In this document: positions 12,265 through 25,407 of the stretch, piece by piece
Position numbering within the stretch: position 1 is the stretch's first letter
Layout of the letters: each line of letters opens with the position of its first letter
Assembly (NCBI GenBank): GCA_034766995.1
Contig: CM068322.1
Span: 7,094,589-7,158,588, forward strand
Direction: 5' to 3'
Source: Acanthacorydalis orientalis
Lineage: Eukaryota > Arthropoda > Insecta > Megaloptera > Corydalidae
DNA: 64,000 nucleotides
Notes under the pieces: generated by a model
Told to the model about the DNA's origin: nothing
Seen by the model: only the letters and a program-made list of their open reading frames with translations
Databases searched by the model: none
Made by a program: the position numbers and the translations under genes

Positions 12265-12564
12265 TTATAATAATTTTGGAGAAAATGGCTTGTAAGTAGC
12301 TACAAATACGCGTACACCACATTTTTCAGAGGTATTTGAATACTGGCTGATACTAGAGATATGCTGGTGCTTACAAAGAGATCTTCGACTGAGATGATTT
12401 TTAATAATCTGTTGATTGTTATGATTGTATTTTCTGTATGAGTACGACCTCGTTGTTGAATACTGACGACACAAGCTACTCAAATTACTTGAGCCAGAGA
12501 ACGAGGATTGATAAGGCCGTTGATAATTGTGTTTAAATGTAAAAGTGTTCTTATATGTATAAAC
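12265..12564 (-). CDS. possible terminal coding exon, Ser/Tyr/Asn-rich, unknown
   Basis: A minus-strand open frame of 124 codons extends over 12265-12639. Inside it a CAG splice-acceptor-like site precedes base 12564 exactly at a codon boundary, leaving about 99 codons to the TAA. The product would be polar and rich in Ser, Tyr, Asn and His (SSFSGSSNLSSLC, TRSYSYRKYNHNN), and ends with a VRVFVATYKPFSP segment. No domain is recognised; the last segment vaguely recalls the start of an SH3 fold, but it is far too short to call. The acceptor has a poor pyrimidine tract. The frame lies 35 bp from mini-mariner copy 2. A frame this long is uncommon by chance at this base composition, but not excluded. 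Confidence 0.22.
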   Translation of the reverse strand, partial: VYTYKNTFTFKHNYQRPYQSSFSGSSNLSSLCRQYSTTRSYSYRKYNHNNQQIIKNHLSRRSLCKHQHISSISQYSNTSEKCGVRVFVATYKPFSPKLL

Positions 12565-12639
12565 CTGTACTTTTTGAATTTTAATACTAAAATCACTTAC
12601 ATATATATTAACATTAATAGATATTATATAGAAGCTCAA

Positions 12640-13030
12640 TTTTATAACTAATTATTTATATTATTAAAAAAAATAACCTAAGTTGATCAAGTTTAATCTT
12701 TCAACTTTAGTTATCAGATTTTCTATTTTCTCCAAATATTAAAACATTTAATATACTATTAGTCAAATAATTTTTATAAATGAGAAAAATTATATTGAAC
12801 TATATTTCGGAAGATTCATTTTTTATAAGTTTATTATTAAATAAATAATATTATTCTTTATGTACAAATTAATGAAATGTTTTTCACGAAAAATACAAAT
12901 ATTTGGTTAGATCAAAGAAATATTAATGTTCATGTATAACATCCATTACATTCATATTTCCGTGTATTTTTTATAATTTCGAGCTGCCATTGAATCGACT
13001 GGAAAAACAGTAATATATTCACATTAGTAG
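12640..13030. other. AT-rich sequence, nothing recognised
   Basis: No gene or shared repeat seen. Confidence 0.5.
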
Positions 13031-13052
13031 TATATATATATATATATATATA
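13031..13052. repeat. (TA)n microsatellite
   Basis: Short TA run, separated by an 18-base unique spacer from the next one. Confidence 0.95.
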
Positions 13053-13066
13053 GCTTAATAGAAAGT

Positions 13067-13069
<3 letters not shown>

Positions 13070-13129
<60 letters not shown>

Positions 13130-13153
13130 ATATATATATATGTATATACATAT
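13070..13153. repeat. (TA)n microsatellite
   Basis: TA run with a single ACATG interruption near 13122 and a TGTATATACA end. Confidence 0.97.
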
Positions 13154-13184
13154 AATTGAATGTGCTGTGAATCCACTACGAGGT

Positions 13185-13560
13185 CGGTCTATCGTCGTAT
13201 ATTTACTAGAAGAAGAAGAATCTTGTTATCCATTTTATTGGAAAAAACGTCGTGCTGGTCACAGACGTTTCATATGAAATCTAATAAAATTCAAGTTTAT
13301 ATTATGCTGATAAAAGTTTTTTCGTACTAAGTCGAACAGAATTGGGCTAGGTCACGATATGAATTATTGATTTTTATTCACACGGACATTTTTCGAGAAT
13401 TCTCGAACGTGTATTCCGCGTGCACGGTTCCTGTTTTTTTATTACCGACGTCGGTGAACGCGCCTAGAGAATTCGATGAGATGTTTCAGTGCTTGTTTAA
13501 AAATGCGGAAATATTTTTTCACGCGACAGTTTTCAAGTTTTGATCTGTTTCAGCTTTCAT
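13185..13560. other. island of balanced composition
   Basis: GC-richer stretch with CpG-rich words (ACCGACGTCGG, GAACGCGCC) near 13445-13465. No supported coding frame. Possible regulatory DNA. Confidence 0.3.
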
Positions 13561-13573
13561 ATAGTTATATCCA

Positions 13574-13599
13574 TACACACACCCACACAGATATATGTA

Positions 13600-13651
<52 letters not shown>

Positions 13652-13656
13652 ATATA
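13574..13656. repeat. compound (CA)n-(TA)n microsatellite
   Basis: A short imperfect CA run at 13574-13588 is followed by TA repeats with TATG interruptions and one phase slip (TATTATA) near 13640. Confidence 0.95.
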
Positions 13657-14270
13657 ATTTCTATAATATTTAAAATGAACTATTCAATGAACATTAATAG
13701 AAAATGACATTTTGTTTTTTTTTTCGATTACTATTTTAATTCTATGAACGTTTATTCTTTTTATGTCTACAAGTTATTTGAAATTAAATTTATGAATTAA
13801 TTACTTTTAAAAGTCTTTAATACTAGTCGAAACTTTTAAAATCTTATCATCATTTTATACTACTTTAGTATTTTGTGGATGATATGACATACCTATCATG
13901 ATGTACATAAATTACAATAAAATCTCATTAATAATTAATTATTAAATATTTTTGAATGAATTTTGTTTTTAGTTTATGAAGCGAGTGAATAAATTATATG
14001 TAAAACTATATAATAGCTTGTTTATAAATACAAGAACTTAATGGTTGTGGCAATACTTATGATTTTATTGATTCTTAAGGAAATTATTTGTTTTTTTTAT
14101 ATAAAATTATTTTGGTTTTGTATATACAATTATAAAAATGATGTTTAAGATAGAGAAATTAATATTCTGATATTTTTCAAATCAACAAATAGTGTATATC
14201 CAAGACCCTGATTATTTTATAAATTTCAAAAATTATACAGCATTTATTCTTACGAACGCTTAGATACAGC
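13657..14270. other. AT-rich sequence, nothing recognised
   Basis: No gene or shared repeat seen. Confidence 0.55.
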
Positions 14271-14650
14271 TCTCTACGTTATTCTCATTCTGCCAATCGT
14301 TACGTATGTAGACTAGGCCTGGATTTATAATTCAGTTAACGTAAAACGGTTGCAGGTATTTGAAAACCGGAATGCTTACCATGCTTAATGGATGCTTTTA
14401 TACGGATGCACATTTAATACCAAGAAACGTCACTGTTCACCAAATCTTCCGAATTAATTGAAGATATCTGTACAATATTTTTTAAAAATCAGTTTCGTAA
14501 AGTCAATAGTACATTTTTTTAGAATAAATTTGAAATTTTTCATCATTCATTACAAACTATGCCGTTTTGCTAGTAGAGTGATAAACAGCTGTCTGTGAAC
14601 TCACGCTCATTTTTAATTTTTTTCTTTTTCCCCTCTAAAAATATTAACGT

Positions 14651-14663
14651 CTCTCTCTCTCTT

Positions 14664-14698
<35 letters not shown>

Positions 14699-14719
14699 AT
14701 ATATATATATATATATATA
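14651..14719. repeat. compound (CT)n-(TA)n microsatellite
   Basis: A CT run (14651-14663) passes into TA repeats containing GTATGTATGTA in the middle. Confidence 0.95.
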
Positions 14720-14913
14720 ATGAAACCCGATAATTGTTTCATTAACAAACGATAATTCTTATCTAACTAGAAATATGATCAGATAGATAATGGCTTTACA
14801 ATAGAGTACGTTTTACAAAAAAATTACTAAGTGTATATCACAGTGTGAAAATGAAGTGTCTCAATATTTAAAATTATCTTCTCTTTTTGGGATTGGTCCG
14901 TTTTTTTGTGACA

Positions 14914-14977
<64 letters not shown>
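14914..14977. repeat. (TA)n microsatellite
   Basis: Pure TA run of about 60 bases. Confidence 0.97.
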
Positions 14978-14978
<1 letters not shown>

Positions 14979-15438
14979 TGTACATATAATGAAACTTAAA
15001 ATAGGCATTTAATCATAAATTAACAATATATAAAGAATGAATAACACAATACAACTTATTATTATTAAAAAATATAAACGATAAAAAATAGCTCATGTAT
15101 TTTCCTTCGATACCGAATATAAAATTCTAATTTTATTGTATGTGAATATATATATATATAATATTGATAATCTTCATCACTTTGGATCATCAAAATATTT
15201 ATTCTCTACTCGGGCGCTAATGAACTTAACTGTCGAAGCGCCTTAAAACCTCAATAACGAATTATCTATTCTCTACTACTATTTTCAGTACATATATGAT
15301 ATTCAGATACCATGCTAGAGTCAATAAGAATTATTTTGAGATGTTATACATACCGAATCTATTAATAACAATAACTATTCAGATATCTCAAAATAATGAT
15401 AAACAAGAAGATGCATACAGAGACAACGGATATAAAAA

Positions 15439-15440
<2 letters not shown>
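14978..15440. other. AT-rich sequence with one short TA run
   Basis: A TA run lies at about 15146-15162. Nothing else is recognised. Confidence 0.5.
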
Positions 15441-15488
<48 letters not shown>

Positions 15489-15515
15489 TATGTATTTATA
15501 TACATATATATATAC

Positions 15516-15571
<56 letters not shown>
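15441..15571. repeat. (TA)n tract with GTAT/ACAT interruptions
   Basis: About 130 bases of TA repeats. The central part contains TATGTATTTATATACATA and regularly spaced ACATA units. It creates Tyr-Ile reading frames on both strands, which are not genes. Confidence 0.97.
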
Positions 15572-15727
15572 ACATGATAGTACACAAAATTTATAGTATT
15601 ATATATAGGTGTTCACATAATCTATATAATTTTTTAGTTCATAACTCACAGTTTTTCTTTTTCAGTAAAATTCAATTTATGAAAATAAACAAAAAATATT
15701 AAGTAGTGTTCATAATTTTTTGATATC

Positions 15728-15730
<3 letters not shown>

Positions 15731-15770
<40 letters not shown>
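15731..15770. repeat. (TA)n microsatellite
   Basis: Pure TA run. Confidence 0.97.
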
Positions 15771-15771
<1 letters not shown>

Positions 15772-16859
15772 CATTTTATCAAACAATGTTATCACGATTT
15801 TCTCAAAATAACATAAATTTCTCTAGATGATTTAAAAATAAATTTTCTGTACTATTTTATTTTCTATACAAAAAATAATCATTCATTTATTTCAGTGTAT
15901 TCTCATTGGACACAAATATTGCTGTCATTATACAAAAAAAGAATTTTATACATGAACAAAGAGATCTTTGGGGTAGTGAAAAAGATTGCGTGTTTAATAA
16001 ATTAAGAAATGCCGTACGTGTTGCGGAAAATTTTCCATTCATTGAATCCCTCATCTTATTTCTAGTTTCTTAAATCTTGTACTACACACACATACAAACA
16101 TATACACATCGAGCCAAACTATACGTCTCAATCATTTTCCAGTTAACACAGTATCACGATTCACAGAGTATAGTACGTGCCACATCACAAGGATTTATGC
16201 CGGATTAGTCTGAAATTCAGTTTCAACGGCTGTTTGGAAAATATATAGAACATGTTCGCGATACCATGTTACACTCGTCGTCGTACATTGAGTAGTAGTA
16301 AGTTGATTTTGTCGACTGTCGGTTTATATCGCGCGCAACGTATGTGCACGTGTGTGTGTGTGTGTGGAAAAACGTTTCAAGAATACGGATTTGTAGGGAG
16401 ACAGATTTCGGGGTTTCGTAATTGAATCTTTATAAATTTTATGTACGTGTGTAAGTGTATCTGCATTTTGTTTTCAACAAATCGTCAATATAAATGTAAA
16501 TGGATTGAATTCTGTGATTAATTTCTGACAATGGATTGATTTGTATAGCGATGTTCCTCTTGCAATTAAATACTCAAAATGAAATAAATAACAATGAACA
16601 CATTTGAATATTAAACACAAAAATGTGATCAACAAATTTGATTTTACTTTAAACGTATACATTTCATTTTCATTAAAAAGGAACAATATTTTACAACACT
16701 GTGTTTTAAACTTTACCTCTATGTTAATCTTTATGAAGCATTATTAAACCATTATAATGCATAAAAACAAAAAAAAAAAACAGACAAAACCGAAATAACT
16801 TTACATAACAAATACGAGTAATAGTTGAATGTAACTTATTTTCAAACGCCAAAGCTTCT
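15771..16859. other. AT-rich sequence with a GC-richer patch and a GT run
   Basis: Bases about 16130-16400 are more balanced in composition and include CGCGCGCAACGT and a GT dinucleotide run at 16346-16366. A 70-codon minus frame at 16474-16686 shows no family features. No gene is called. Confidence 0.45.
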
Positions 16860-17045
16860 TGTTGTTACTTTTTTGTGTTTCACTCTCATCCTCACTCCTA
16901 GGATGATGGAATCGCCGTGGAAATACGCATAAGCAACAATCAAAAATTATAAATAATCAATTATTAAATATTTTCGATTAGAAAAGAAATTTAGTTTGTG
17001 GTGTGAGCGAAAAAAATAAATTTAATCACAGTGCCAAAACTATAT
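16860..17045. mobile_element. foldback element FB-A, copy 2 (right arm, partial left)
   Basis: It carries the core CTAGGATGATGGAATCGCC and then ATACGCATAAGCAACAATCA, a TTATTAAATATTTT-GATTAG block and the outer TTAGTTTGTGG-GTGAGCGAAAAAAA segment, in the family order. The left arm is reduced to a short remnant (GCCAAAG...CTCATCCTCA). It ends in a TTTAATCACAGTGCCAAAACT-like terminus, also seen at about 20130. Confidence 0.8.
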
Positions 17046-18679
17046 CGTTTCTATTGTGTGTTTTAACTCTATAATCTATAGCTTCCTCTATTTCTACTAT
17101 CCAGGAGTATCTGTATCTACCTTTTAATCTATTTGTTATTAGTATCTACTCGAATCTTTTAGAAACCCTCTTCGTCCCAAACGTTAGATGTTTTGACTAT
17201 TTCAGACCTCTTCTCTCGATTCGCTTAATTATAACTTCTTCAATATTCATTCTGTTTTGTATAATATCATTTCAAACATTATAAACTTTGGTTTAGAATT
17301 TCATCTTTAGTTTTATTATAACTTCGTCTTTTTTAATAAATGCATTGGTTAAATTCAAAAAACAACTTGGTAAGGATTTACTTTCATTGACATACTAGAA
17401 ATTAAATATTTTTTCATAACATAAATTTTTGAATTATTAAACCAAAATTGTTGATTTTAAATATTAATAAAGCTATTAGGATTTTGTAGAGTATCGGACT
17501 GTAGAATTTTCAGTTAATAAAATCAAAACTTCTGCTATTTAATTTTTGAAAGAATTTTGCAAAAGTATAATAAGGTTAGGTTTTTCTAAAAAACCAAACT
17601 AAATTAGAAAAGAGTATGGTTATGAATCAGCATTCCTATTTTATTTTGTTTGTAGTAATGATACCAGAAGATGCATAATAGCATTCATAACTGTCATTAG
17701 CTATAAATCGCATACTTTCTAGACGTTTTCAGAAGAGATGTGTTATTTCACTTGAAGTATAAGTATCTATATGAAAAAATTCGTATAAATTCGAAAAAAA
17801 GAGAGATATAATAATTATGCGCTATTTATAGTAATATGCAGAAAAATACCAGTGCTAGAAACAATAATGGGAACTCCGAAACATATGTAAAAAATTATAT
17901 GTAAAAAATGTTGTTTTTAGTCGTAGAAATAATTTATTTATGCCTTCATTATTTTTATTTAAAAATGTTTTCTAAGTAATTAAAGATAGAATATTTTTAT
18001 CAAAATATGTATATTTAAAATTTTCAGTATTGAAAATATATTTTGAATTTTTAATTAAAAGAAAAATATTTAACGTAAAGCCAAAAACTATTTTTTAGTT
18101 GAAATTAACAACACTACTATTTAATTGCATGGTCTTAAATTTTAATTATTACCAAAATATTTGAGACAAAGTCCATTTAATAACTATACCTCCCAACTGG
18201 TATGGACTCAATAAATGTTTTGTTTCTCATATTTTCTGAATATTTTGTACTCCTGCTTCAAATACGACCTTTCTGATGTATGACCATACTTTCCTAGTTA
18301 TTGCGATTTCCCTGATCACACTTATCCAGTTTTATCAAAATTACGTTTTAGTCTTATTCAAAGTGTATTTCGTGTTATTATCTTTTATAAATAACCTCTC
18401 GATGAAAATTTTCTCATTCGAAAAATGGAGAATAAATATATGATAATATAGATTCTCGTATTAGAAGAGCGCAGTAAAAATTTCATGAACATACTGAATG
18501 GTAGAAATAAACCAAAACTAAATTGTAAGCAATCCGATCATATTTAATGAAAAACATCTCTTGAATCATAACACATGTCATTATTTATATATTTTATATA
18601 CTTTTAAATATGTCTTAATAAAATATATAGAAAAAAGTAAAAATTTTAGAATTGTTTCAGCGTCATCTAGAACAGCTAC

Positions 18680-18681
<2 letters not shown>
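17046..18681. other. AT-rich sequence, nothing recognised
   Basis: About 1.6 kb without a supported gene, shared repeat or RNA gene. Confidence 0.55.

Positions 18682-18712
<31 letters not shown>
18682..18712. repeat. (TA)n microsatellite
   Basis: Short pure TA run. Confidence 0.96.
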
Positions 18713-18714
<2 letters not shown>

Positions 18715-18949
18715 ATACTATCTTACAGATTTCAATTTATGAAATTGTTTTCTGTTAATTGTACACACATGTATAGTAAAAAAAATATTATCTTATGATC
18801 TCTGTACTTATGAGTTAAGGATACTAAATTAAATATAATCATTTCTAGTCATGATTACTTAATTCAGCCTATATTGATATTTATTTTGGACTGTAAACAT
18901 ATCATAGACACAGATGTGAACAAAAGTAAACCGCATATAAACATATACA

Positions 18950-19470
18950 CTCATGAAAGGAGCCGATTCTATTTGTATGTGTAATATATAAATCGTGTTC
19001 ATTCTCTTACAACACCTATACATGATCACATTCGCAAGATCTAGGCACTCCATCCATCCATCCATCCACATCCAGTCTCTCCATTTCAAATTACAATTGT
19101 AAATAATCCAGCGTATCTGGTGAGCTCATAGACGACACGTCACATGTAAACGCGACAGTCATTTGAGTTGCAAACGGATCCATTGAAACGAGCTGCCGGA
19201 TTTCGCCGGGAGCCATTCTTCCTCTTGTTACATAATACCTGTGCGATCTGTCTAGGTTTACGGGGAACGTCTTGGAGAACTTATCTATATGTGTCGTGTA
19301 TATATGTATGTTTATGTCACGCACACACACGAACCAATAGATCTGCTATATAGAAACGCATTGGGGCGGATTATTGGCACACGTTGTGGCAGAGTGCAAC
19401 GTTTTCTCGTTGACAAAACGATACAAGGAAACGTACAGCTCAATATAGGGGTTCGTTTTTCTTTTATATA
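18950..19470. other. island of balanced composition with open frames on both strands
   Basis: A CpG-containing stretch with several 60-100 codon frames on both strands (for example 19091-19330 and 19312-19617 on minus, 19168-19353 on plus). They overlap each other and none has family features, so their openness reflects lower AT content. A (ATCC)n run lies at 19050-19069. It may be a promoter, an untranslated exon or an enhancer. Confidence 0.3.
19050..19069. repeat. (ATCC)n microsatellite
   Basis: About five tandem CATC units within the composition island. Confidence 0.9.
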
Positions 19471-19871
19471 TACAAATGAAAGAAACTGTTTGCAAATATA
19501 GAAAAATAGTAAAATGTGCATGCAAAATAGAACGAATAAGGGAATGTTCTGAGTGGTATATGCAATACATACCGAGCTTAATAGATTTAGAGAAATAATA
19601 CTACATATTTTACACATTTTACAATGAAAGCGACGTTAAAAAGATTGTTTATTTTCCAAAAAATAGAATATTCAACGATGATGAATTATTATAAAGCTTA
19701 AGGATTAAATAAAATGGTGTCCAAATTCACTACATTCTTTTTTATCATTAAGAATAATAATGATACTTATTAGTATTCCTGAAAAATTAAATTATCAAAT
19801 TAAAACATTAAATTTGTATCCAGGATATTCCTCGAAAGTATAACTCTTCGAAAATGATTTTCACAAATGAA

Positions 19872-20145
19872 CTTCTCTCTGCCTCACAAACTAAAAATGT
19901 ATTTCTAATCAAAAATGTTTAATATATAATTATTAATAATTTTTAATTAGTACTTATATACATTTCAAAAGCGATGCATCATCCTCGAAATGCTAAACTA
20001 TAGAAAACTATGAAAATAATGGAATCGGCATCAAAATCCAAATAAGTAATAATCAATTATCATTTATTGAATATTTTTGATTAGAAAAAAATGTAATTTG
20101 AGTTGAAAGAAAAATTCATTTAAGGAATTGAGTTTAATCACTGAC
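19872..20145. mobile_element. foldback element FB-A, copy 3 (both arms)
   Basis: The left arm starts at GCCTCACAAACT, passes TTCTAATCAAAAATG and TTATTAATAATTTTTAATTAG, and reaches GCATCATCCTCGAAATGCT. The right arm mirrors it with ATAATGGAATCGGCATCAAA, AAATAAGTAATAATCAATTA, ATTTTTGATTAGAAAAA and TTTGAGTTGAAAGAAAAATTC. The centre is about 25 bases. The right end runs into GTTTAATCACTGACAGAACT, a terminus shared with other copies. Confidence 0.82.
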
Positions 20146-20933
20146 AGAACTGTATTTTATCTTCGAAATACATTTTTTGATACATATTTTTTCTATTTAT
20201 GTATAAGTAAATCAAACCAATTCAAATTAGGTTTGACTGTGTTTAAACAAGACTGGTTAATTCTGATTCAGGTCAGGTTAATTCTCAATTAATTCCCGAT
20301 TATTTAATTCTGATCAAGTCAGGGAAGATCAGAGTAGGTCAAAACAGTTTCGAAAAATAATTTCTATTTATGTAACACTTATGCAAAATGGTATTTTGGG
20401 AAAAATGGCATTTTAAGAATCAATTTTCGAAAACATTACCCATAACTCATACTCGTAAGATATGATATTCAACATTTTAATGAAAAATTACTTTTCAAGT
20501 AATTACTTTCTTTCATCTTTAATAAAGTTTTGTTGTTTGAAAATCAAAAAATGATCACTATATTTGCTAATATTTTTTTTACCTATTTTATCTATTAATT
20601 GGTTCCAATTTTCTGTTTTAGTTCGAAATAAATACTAATATTTTCTAAAATAAGAAAGATATATTCTATTTAAATATTCCCATTTTTACATAAATTGATT
20701 TAAAATAATTAAATATTACAAATTTTGTATTAAAAAAATACAGTATAACAAAATATTTTCATGCTTTATGTAGTGAGTTACAAGAAATACTAGTTTTTTA
20801 TGATTCAGTTTTATTTTCTGTATAATAATAATTTTATTTAAAAACTCTACTATCCACTCAATATAAAGAGTAATTTATTTGTATTTTTGTTATGTAATCA
20901 AAAAAAGACAAAAAATAAAAAAATCAATTCAAA

Positions 20934-20935
<2 letters not shown>
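20146..20935. other. AT-rich sequence, nothing recognised
   Basis: A patch at 20215-20345 repeats the theme TTAATTCTGATTCAGGTCAGG / TTAATTCTGATCAAGTCAGGG in shorter pieces, perhaps a decayed local duplication. No gene. Confidence 0.45.

Positions 20936-20975
<40 letters not shown>
20936..20975. repeat. (TA)n microsatellite abutting a mariner
   Basis: Pure TA run whose last TA is the left target site of the mariner at 20976. Confidence 0.97.
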
Positions 20976-20978
<3 letters not shown>

Positions 20979-22306
20979 GTCGTTTGATAAGTATGGTAAA
21001 AAACAACTTAATCACCGTTGTTTTTTGAAAAAAAAAATGATTTTATTTATCAACATAGTCTCCATTGAGGTCTATACACTTGATCCAACAAGTGTGCATA
21101 TGCATTGATGCGAAATATTCATTGACGACGGTGATGAAATCCTTATTCGATAAAAATTTCTTCCCGGCGAGCCAAATTTTTAAAGTTTAGGAAGCGAAAG
21201 AATTCGCAAGTCGACAAGTCCGGAGAATAGGGTGAATGCGGAATCAATTTGAAGCCTAATTCATGCAATTTTGTCATTGTAACGGTCGACTCGTGGGACG
21301 GCACGTAATCCTGATAGAGTACTTTTTTGTGCGCTAATCTTGGTCGTTTTTGTTTCATCTCTTCTTTCAAACGGTCCAATAATGTTGCATAATAGGCTCC
21401 TGTTATCGTTTTTCCCTTCATTAAATAGTGGATTAGGATGATTTCTTGGGAATTCCAAAAAACAGTGGCTATCACCTTTTCAACCGACAAAACGGTCTTC
21501 GGTGCAATTTAACCAGTCGTTGTCCACTGCTTTGACTTCTACCTCTATATAAGTGTGTAGTGCTGAATCTATATTTTATCCGTGATGACGAATTGACACA
21601 AAAAGACTAGCAAATTGCGATTAAACTTCGCGAAATACCGGGTTGAAATGTCCTTTCGTGTGCATTTTTGGTCGACAGTCATCAATCACGGCACCCATCG
21701 AGCACCCAACTTTTTTATGTGCACTTTTTCGTACAGTATATCGTGTACTTATTTTGTTGAGATAGTGGCAATCTCATCAATCTCTCTCATTTTTACTCGG
21801 CGGTCTTTCATAACGTTACCATGGATTTTTTAACGATAATCCGTCGTGATAACCTTAACTAGGCTTTCAGAGCTAGCTTCATTTTCAATGCATGTTTGGA
21901 CACGTTTGAAGTCATTGATCTAGAAATAAACAATCTTCAACGATAGTGCAGCGTCCCCATGACCTTCATCCAACTTCGCGTTGATCTGACAATGAAAGGA
22001 CATCCACATTTTCAAATAAAAATGTTTTATAATTTCACGAAACTCTTTTTTCCTGTTGTTCCTGAAAAAGGCCTGCTTTTTTTTCTATTTTTGCGGCAAT
22101 TGCTACAATGCTCGATTCAAACATATGTAGAACGTGAATAACACGTCGCTTCTGGCTGAAATTTCGCCTATGCTAGTTTGACAAGTGACACTTGATATCT
22201 GTGATATTACCAAATGAATTGTGGTGCTATACTAGAAATAGAAGTTTACCAAAATAATATAGAAATAAAATAATATAGAAATTTACCAAAATTATCGAAC
22301 GACCTT
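20976..22306 (-). mobile_element. nearly full-length mariner, inactive (family 2, copy A)
   Basis: About 1.33 kb, the usual size of a complete mariner. The ends are inverted repeats (AGGGTCGTTTGATAAGTATG on the left; ATTATCGAACGACCTT on the right), set between two TA tracts. The minus strand carries remnants of the whole transposase, but stops and frameshifts are frequent. Its first half is close to copy B at 62652 near the left end, and its second half matches copy B in the catalytic part. Confidence 0.93.
21143..21490 (-). pseudogene. mariner transposase, catalytic-domain fragment
   Basis: This is a 115-codon open remnant of the catalytic half. Residues VIATVFWNSQEIILIHYLMK and TITGAYYATLLDRLKEEM match the mariner core, followed by the second catalytic Asp (YQD, family form HQDNA) and the YSPDL motif. 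From that Asp, 34 residues lead to the third catalytic position, which here is Glu instead of Asp (STCEFF, family form APCDFF). Further upstream on the same strand the first DNA-binding domain and the WIHHY region persist only as broken pieces. The enzyme would cut and paste the element at TA sites, but this copy cannot make it. The likely frameshifts lie near 21480-21560 and beyond. Confidence 0.9.
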
Positions 22307-22323
22307 CGTATGTGTGTGTGTAC

Positions 22324-22324
<1 letters not shown>

Positions 22325-22377
<53 letters not shown>
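22325..22377. repeat. (TA)n microsatellite
   Basis: TA run to the right of the mariner, separated from it by a GT-rich spacer. Confidence 0.97.
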
Positions 22378-22380
<3 letters not shown>

Positions 22381-23767
22381 GTGTTCAGTCATCATTATAT
22401 AGTTTATTCTCAATGATCTGCATGTAATATTTCAGCTTCTATCTAAACTCAAATTCGATTATTGCAAATAAATTACATTCTTATTATTATTTTGTACAAA
22501 GGACAAACAATTCTTTTTTATTAAACAAATACTTATATATTTTTTACCATTAGATACGTATAATTTCTGTTATATAATGCAAAGCAACAATTTCAACATC
22601 TCCTGTATTAAATTGTCATTGAAAATTTTAAACTTTAAAATTTATTTTTTCTCATTGTCTTTATGATGACCCTTATGCATAAGTATTTTATAACACTCCA
22701 GGAGTATTAATATATAGTATACAAGTCCTTTCGTACATTTTTTTCTTATTCGTTGCCAGTACTATATAAACGATCATTTTACTGAAAACAAAACGGAGTA
22801 TTCGTTTGAGTATCGTTTGTAAGCTTTTCTGAACTATATTTCACCGAAGGCTTATTATTCTAGGCGTGTATGAGTTTTATTAGAGTTAAATTGAAATAAT
22901 AATCGTACTCGCAGGTACATGTAATCTAAAATCAACAAACACGCATCTCACGTATCAAATCTTTGTTTACAAACATACGCTGTATAATCAAGAATTCAAA
23001 TTTATGTGTGTGTGTGTTACGATGTCGACATCGTTCCCTCCTTACTCTCATCACACCTACTTACATCTGTTCATATTTTCAAGAGATAACGTTTGAAAAG
23101 TTTACATTTGATGTTTTTTGAATGTTAGAACAACACATTGGAATGGGATATAATTTTATTTTATTTTTTATTTTTTTCGTTAGTTAGTGAAAATTAATGT
23201 TTTTCAACTTCAACATCGATTCAGCATCGTTAGTTATAAATAATTGATTATATTTAATGTACATTGAATATGAAAAGTAACTTAGAAAGTTAACACTTTT
23301 CAGAAATTTATGACAATAATATAAATTGTTATAATCAGTAAATATATGCAACTCTTAATTTTTATATATAAATTTGTTCACTAACAAATAATATTTTAAA
23401 CTTAATAAGTTTTTCACAAACATTAAAGTAACTCGCGTCACAAACGGATATTCAGTTGCATTTTACATATGATTTATTTTTATCAATGTATGTAATAAAA
23501 TCGTAAATTATTCTTATGATCCTGATAATGCGATGATTTGGTGATCTTCGTCTTTTTCAATCATTTACATTCTGTTTCTTTCACTGTTAGTTTCCCATCT
23601 TCGAGTAATTTTTAAGTAAATGAATTTAATTATACGATATATCTGAACGAGTCTAAAATAGACTAAAAGTCAATTATCGAAAATACACCTTAAAATAACA
23701 TACGTTTTGAAACTAGTACTGGAAGATAAAAAACTTAAGTAGTTATACATTTTCCAAAAAGACAAGG
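22378..23767. other. AT-rich sequence, nothing recognised
   Basis: A GT run lies near 23004-23017. No frame with family features. Confidence 0.5.
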
Positions 23768-24288
<521 letters not shown>

Positions 24289-24291
<3 letters not shown>

Positions 24292-25303
24292 CGGTCGTAT
24301 AAGACCCTAAATTAAACACCTATTTCACATGTAACAATACAGTTTTATGTCCAAAATCGAAATTATGGGAATTACATTTTTCGAATTAAATTTCAAAAAT
24401 GTAATTCGAGGATTTACCTTATTTTAAGATACTGTGTATTAAAACCGTGCACGGCTTTTATCTATTTTATTTTTTTAAAAAAATATTATAAATTAAATAT
24501 TCAATGAATTTACGTTATAAACCAAACTTTAAGTGTCTTTTTTTAAAATAAGGAATTAAAATTTCCATATAAACACAATAAATTCTCGTATGTTATTTGA
24601 ATGTTTCTATTTTTGTATTGGGCGTATAACACGATCCCTTATTTTTCAAGATTTTTCGTGTTTTACGGGTAGCTTTATACGCTGAAATATACGGTATGTA
24701 AATATATACGCATACACACACACGATGACAATTTGAACAGTTTGCGACCTGACATATGATGTCGGTGCTATGTCGAACATTTTTACTTCGTTGTATTGAC
24801 ACATATTTTATTTGAATAGTTGTGAAATATCAAGTCGATTTGTTAAATCATTTGTTGTAAACAGCTGTTTAAATAAAGTAATCTCAGTGTATTTTTTAAA
24901 ATGGGTAAAATTGAATATCGTACAGTAATAAGTTTTTTTCAACGCCAACGGATTTTTTTACAAGATGTGAATTTATATTAAAGCTAAATTGAAATACGTT
25001 TTGCTCCCCATTCCACTGTATTCATTTAATTTAGCTACGTCTGACTAACATCTTTTTCCAAGTGTCAAAAAATCTTTAGTAGAAAATGATGAGGTGAATG
25101 TCGCAGTAGTCAACAGTTACTTTAGGGCCTTAAGCAGTCTAAGATCATTAATATGATAAAGATACTGAGACATCGCTGAACAAAGTGTGTTCAAATTCAA
25201 GGAGATTATATTGAAAAATAAAAGTAATTTCAAAAACATAATTGCAGTTCTCTATTGTCAAGTCGTGATCTTTCCAAATTTACAAATACTGGAATAATTA
25301 TAC
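24289..25303. other. AT-rich sequence, one modest composition island
   Basis: Bases about 24590-24810 are slightly GC-richer with a CA run near 24715-24723. No gene is recognised. Confidence 0.45.
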
Positions 25304-25330
25304 ATCTATATATATATGTGTAATTATACA

Positions 25331-25407
<77 letters not shown>

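Noticed and set aside
19091..19617. Several 70-100 codon frames on both strands
   Set aside because: They overlap one another and lie in one less AT-rich island. None has recognisable sequence.
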